Under the pieces are notes generated by a model. That model made no database searches. It was not told the origin of the DNA and saw only the letters and a program-made list of their open reading frames with translations. From the NCBI GenBank assembly GCA_934085675.1, contig CAKOHH010000001.1:62001-126000 (forward strand): 64,000 nucleotides of DNA, in the 5' to 3' direction. This document shows, one piece after another, positions 63,643-64,000 of the stretch (its first letter is position 1; the number at the start of each line of letters is the position of its first letter). This stretch comes from an uncultured Bacilli bacterium. Lineage in GTDB: Bacteria > Bacillota_I > Bacilli_A > RF39 > UBA660. The translations under genes and the position numbers were made by a program.

Positions 63643-64000
63643 TTCCTAATATCACTTCCTTTAAAACTTTGGCAAGTATTAAAAGTGTATTATTAACTTC
63701 ACTTATCTTATTATATTGTCCTCCAAGCTCAAAAAGAAGGGCGTTTGATGAAAAATCTTGATTGTATATTCCATTTACACCTTGTCCACCTTTTTTTAGA
63801 ACACCTCTACTCAAATGAGGAATTTCTTTATTCACCATCTCACTTATTTTTTCTGCTAATGCTAAGTTTTCCCGATAATTATCATGGTCTGTACCTATTA
63901 CAAATAAAATTTTGGCATAAGATTTATTTTGATAAGAAATCGTACTTGCTTCATAAGAAATCGAGTCACGATGAATATCAAAAAAATATTTTAAAGTTTG
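63632..64000 (-). CDS. spoIIP: Stage II sporulation protein P, 3' part
   Basis: The last 122 residues; the rest lies beyond the right edge. TLKYFFDIHRDSISYEAST, ILFVIGTDHDNYRENL and LLFELGGQYNKISEVNNT are SpoIIP amidase blocks, with the zinc-site His and catalytic Glu. SpoIIP cleaves peptide stems during engulfment in spore formation. Followed by the YqxA-like gene and lepA, as in Bacillus. Confidence 0.92.
   Translation of the reverse strand, partial: QTLKYFFDIHRDSISYEASTISYQNKSYAKILFVIGTDHDNYRENLALAEKISEMVNKEIPHLSRGVLKKGGQGVNGIYNQDFSSNALLFELGGQYNKISEVNNTLLILAKVLKEVILGNGK

Noticed and set aside
1..64000. CRISPR array, rRNA, phage structural genes or an integrase
   Set aside because: I saw no regularly spaced repeats, rRNA segments, integrase or capsid genes; the IS and retron are the only mobile-type features.

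Overview
The window comes from a low-GC (about 30% by eye), standard-code bacterium of the Bacillota, most likely class Bacilli. TGG encodes tryptophan and TGA is used as a stop. Gene order resembles Bacillus subtilis in several places: spoIIP - small membrane protein - lepA - (insert) - hemW; hrcA - grpE - dnaK - dnaJ; dnaG - rpoD - trmK; comEA - comEC; dtd - relA ... comN - spoVB; prpC - prkC - rsgA; scpA - scpB. The very short intergenic regions, anaerobic ribonucleotide reductase and small hybrid operons suggest an uncultured, host-associated anaerobic lineage (RF39- or Erysipelotrichales-like). That placement is inference.

Layout. 1-3.3 kb holds an accessory pair of unknown genes and a divergent small gene, with direct repeats and palindromes between them. 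3.3-5.8 kb is a class-B-like sortase and its probable substrate, a wall-anchored beta-helix protein. 5.8-8.4 kb has a sporulation-type sigma factor, a SpoIIAA-like STAS protein and a LytR-CpsA-Psr enzyme. 8.5-13.1 kb is a MarR-controlled heterodimeric ABC exporter. 13.2-15.6 kb carries rnr (RNase R) behind a leader ORF and terminator hairpin, plus tRNA-Leu. 15.7-18 kb has scpB, scpA and a membrane protein. 18.1-21.8 kb is an accessory, probable defence region: a retron reverse transcriptase with a candidate msr-msd RNA, an S41 peptidase and a DUF1016/PD-(D/E)XK nuclease. It also contains a stray 40-bp piece of comEC.

21.8-28.8 kb has comEC, comEA, a yqfQ-like gene, trmK, rpoD and dnaG. 28.9-30.9 kb is a two-gene RnfC/RnfD-like module without recognisable flavin motifs. 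30.9-37.7 kb is the HrcA/CIRCE heat-shock operon hrcA-grpE-(96 aa)-dnaK-pepF-dnaJ. A complete IS3-family element sits at 37.7-39.1 kb. 39.1-43 kb has dut-nrdG-nrdD and a divergent Crp/Fnr regulator sharing a 14-bp palindrome. 43-47.3 kb is an SPFH protein with a soluble Tim44-like zinc-ribbon protein and three tandem membrane paralogues. 47.4-47.6 kb has tRNA-Lys and tRNA-Gln.

47.6-53.7 kb has rsgA, prkC, prpC, dtd and a relA homologue with a degenerate hydrolase motif. 53.7-58.9 kb has an MBL-fold hydrolase, comN-like, a spoVB-like flippase, a lone GspE/ComGA-type ATPase, a GDPD and small membrane proteins. 59-64 kb has hemW, a multi-HTH protein of unknown function, lepA, a small membrane protein and the 3' end of spoIIP.

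Most genes lie on the minus strand and overlap by a few bases, so translational coupling is common. The best leads for new biology are the retron neighbourhood, the flavin-less Rnf-like pair, the leader-peptide attenuator before rnr, the SPFH/Tim44 zinc-ribbon cluster, and the spoIIAA-sigma pair that lacks spoIIAB and seems to contain a frameshift.
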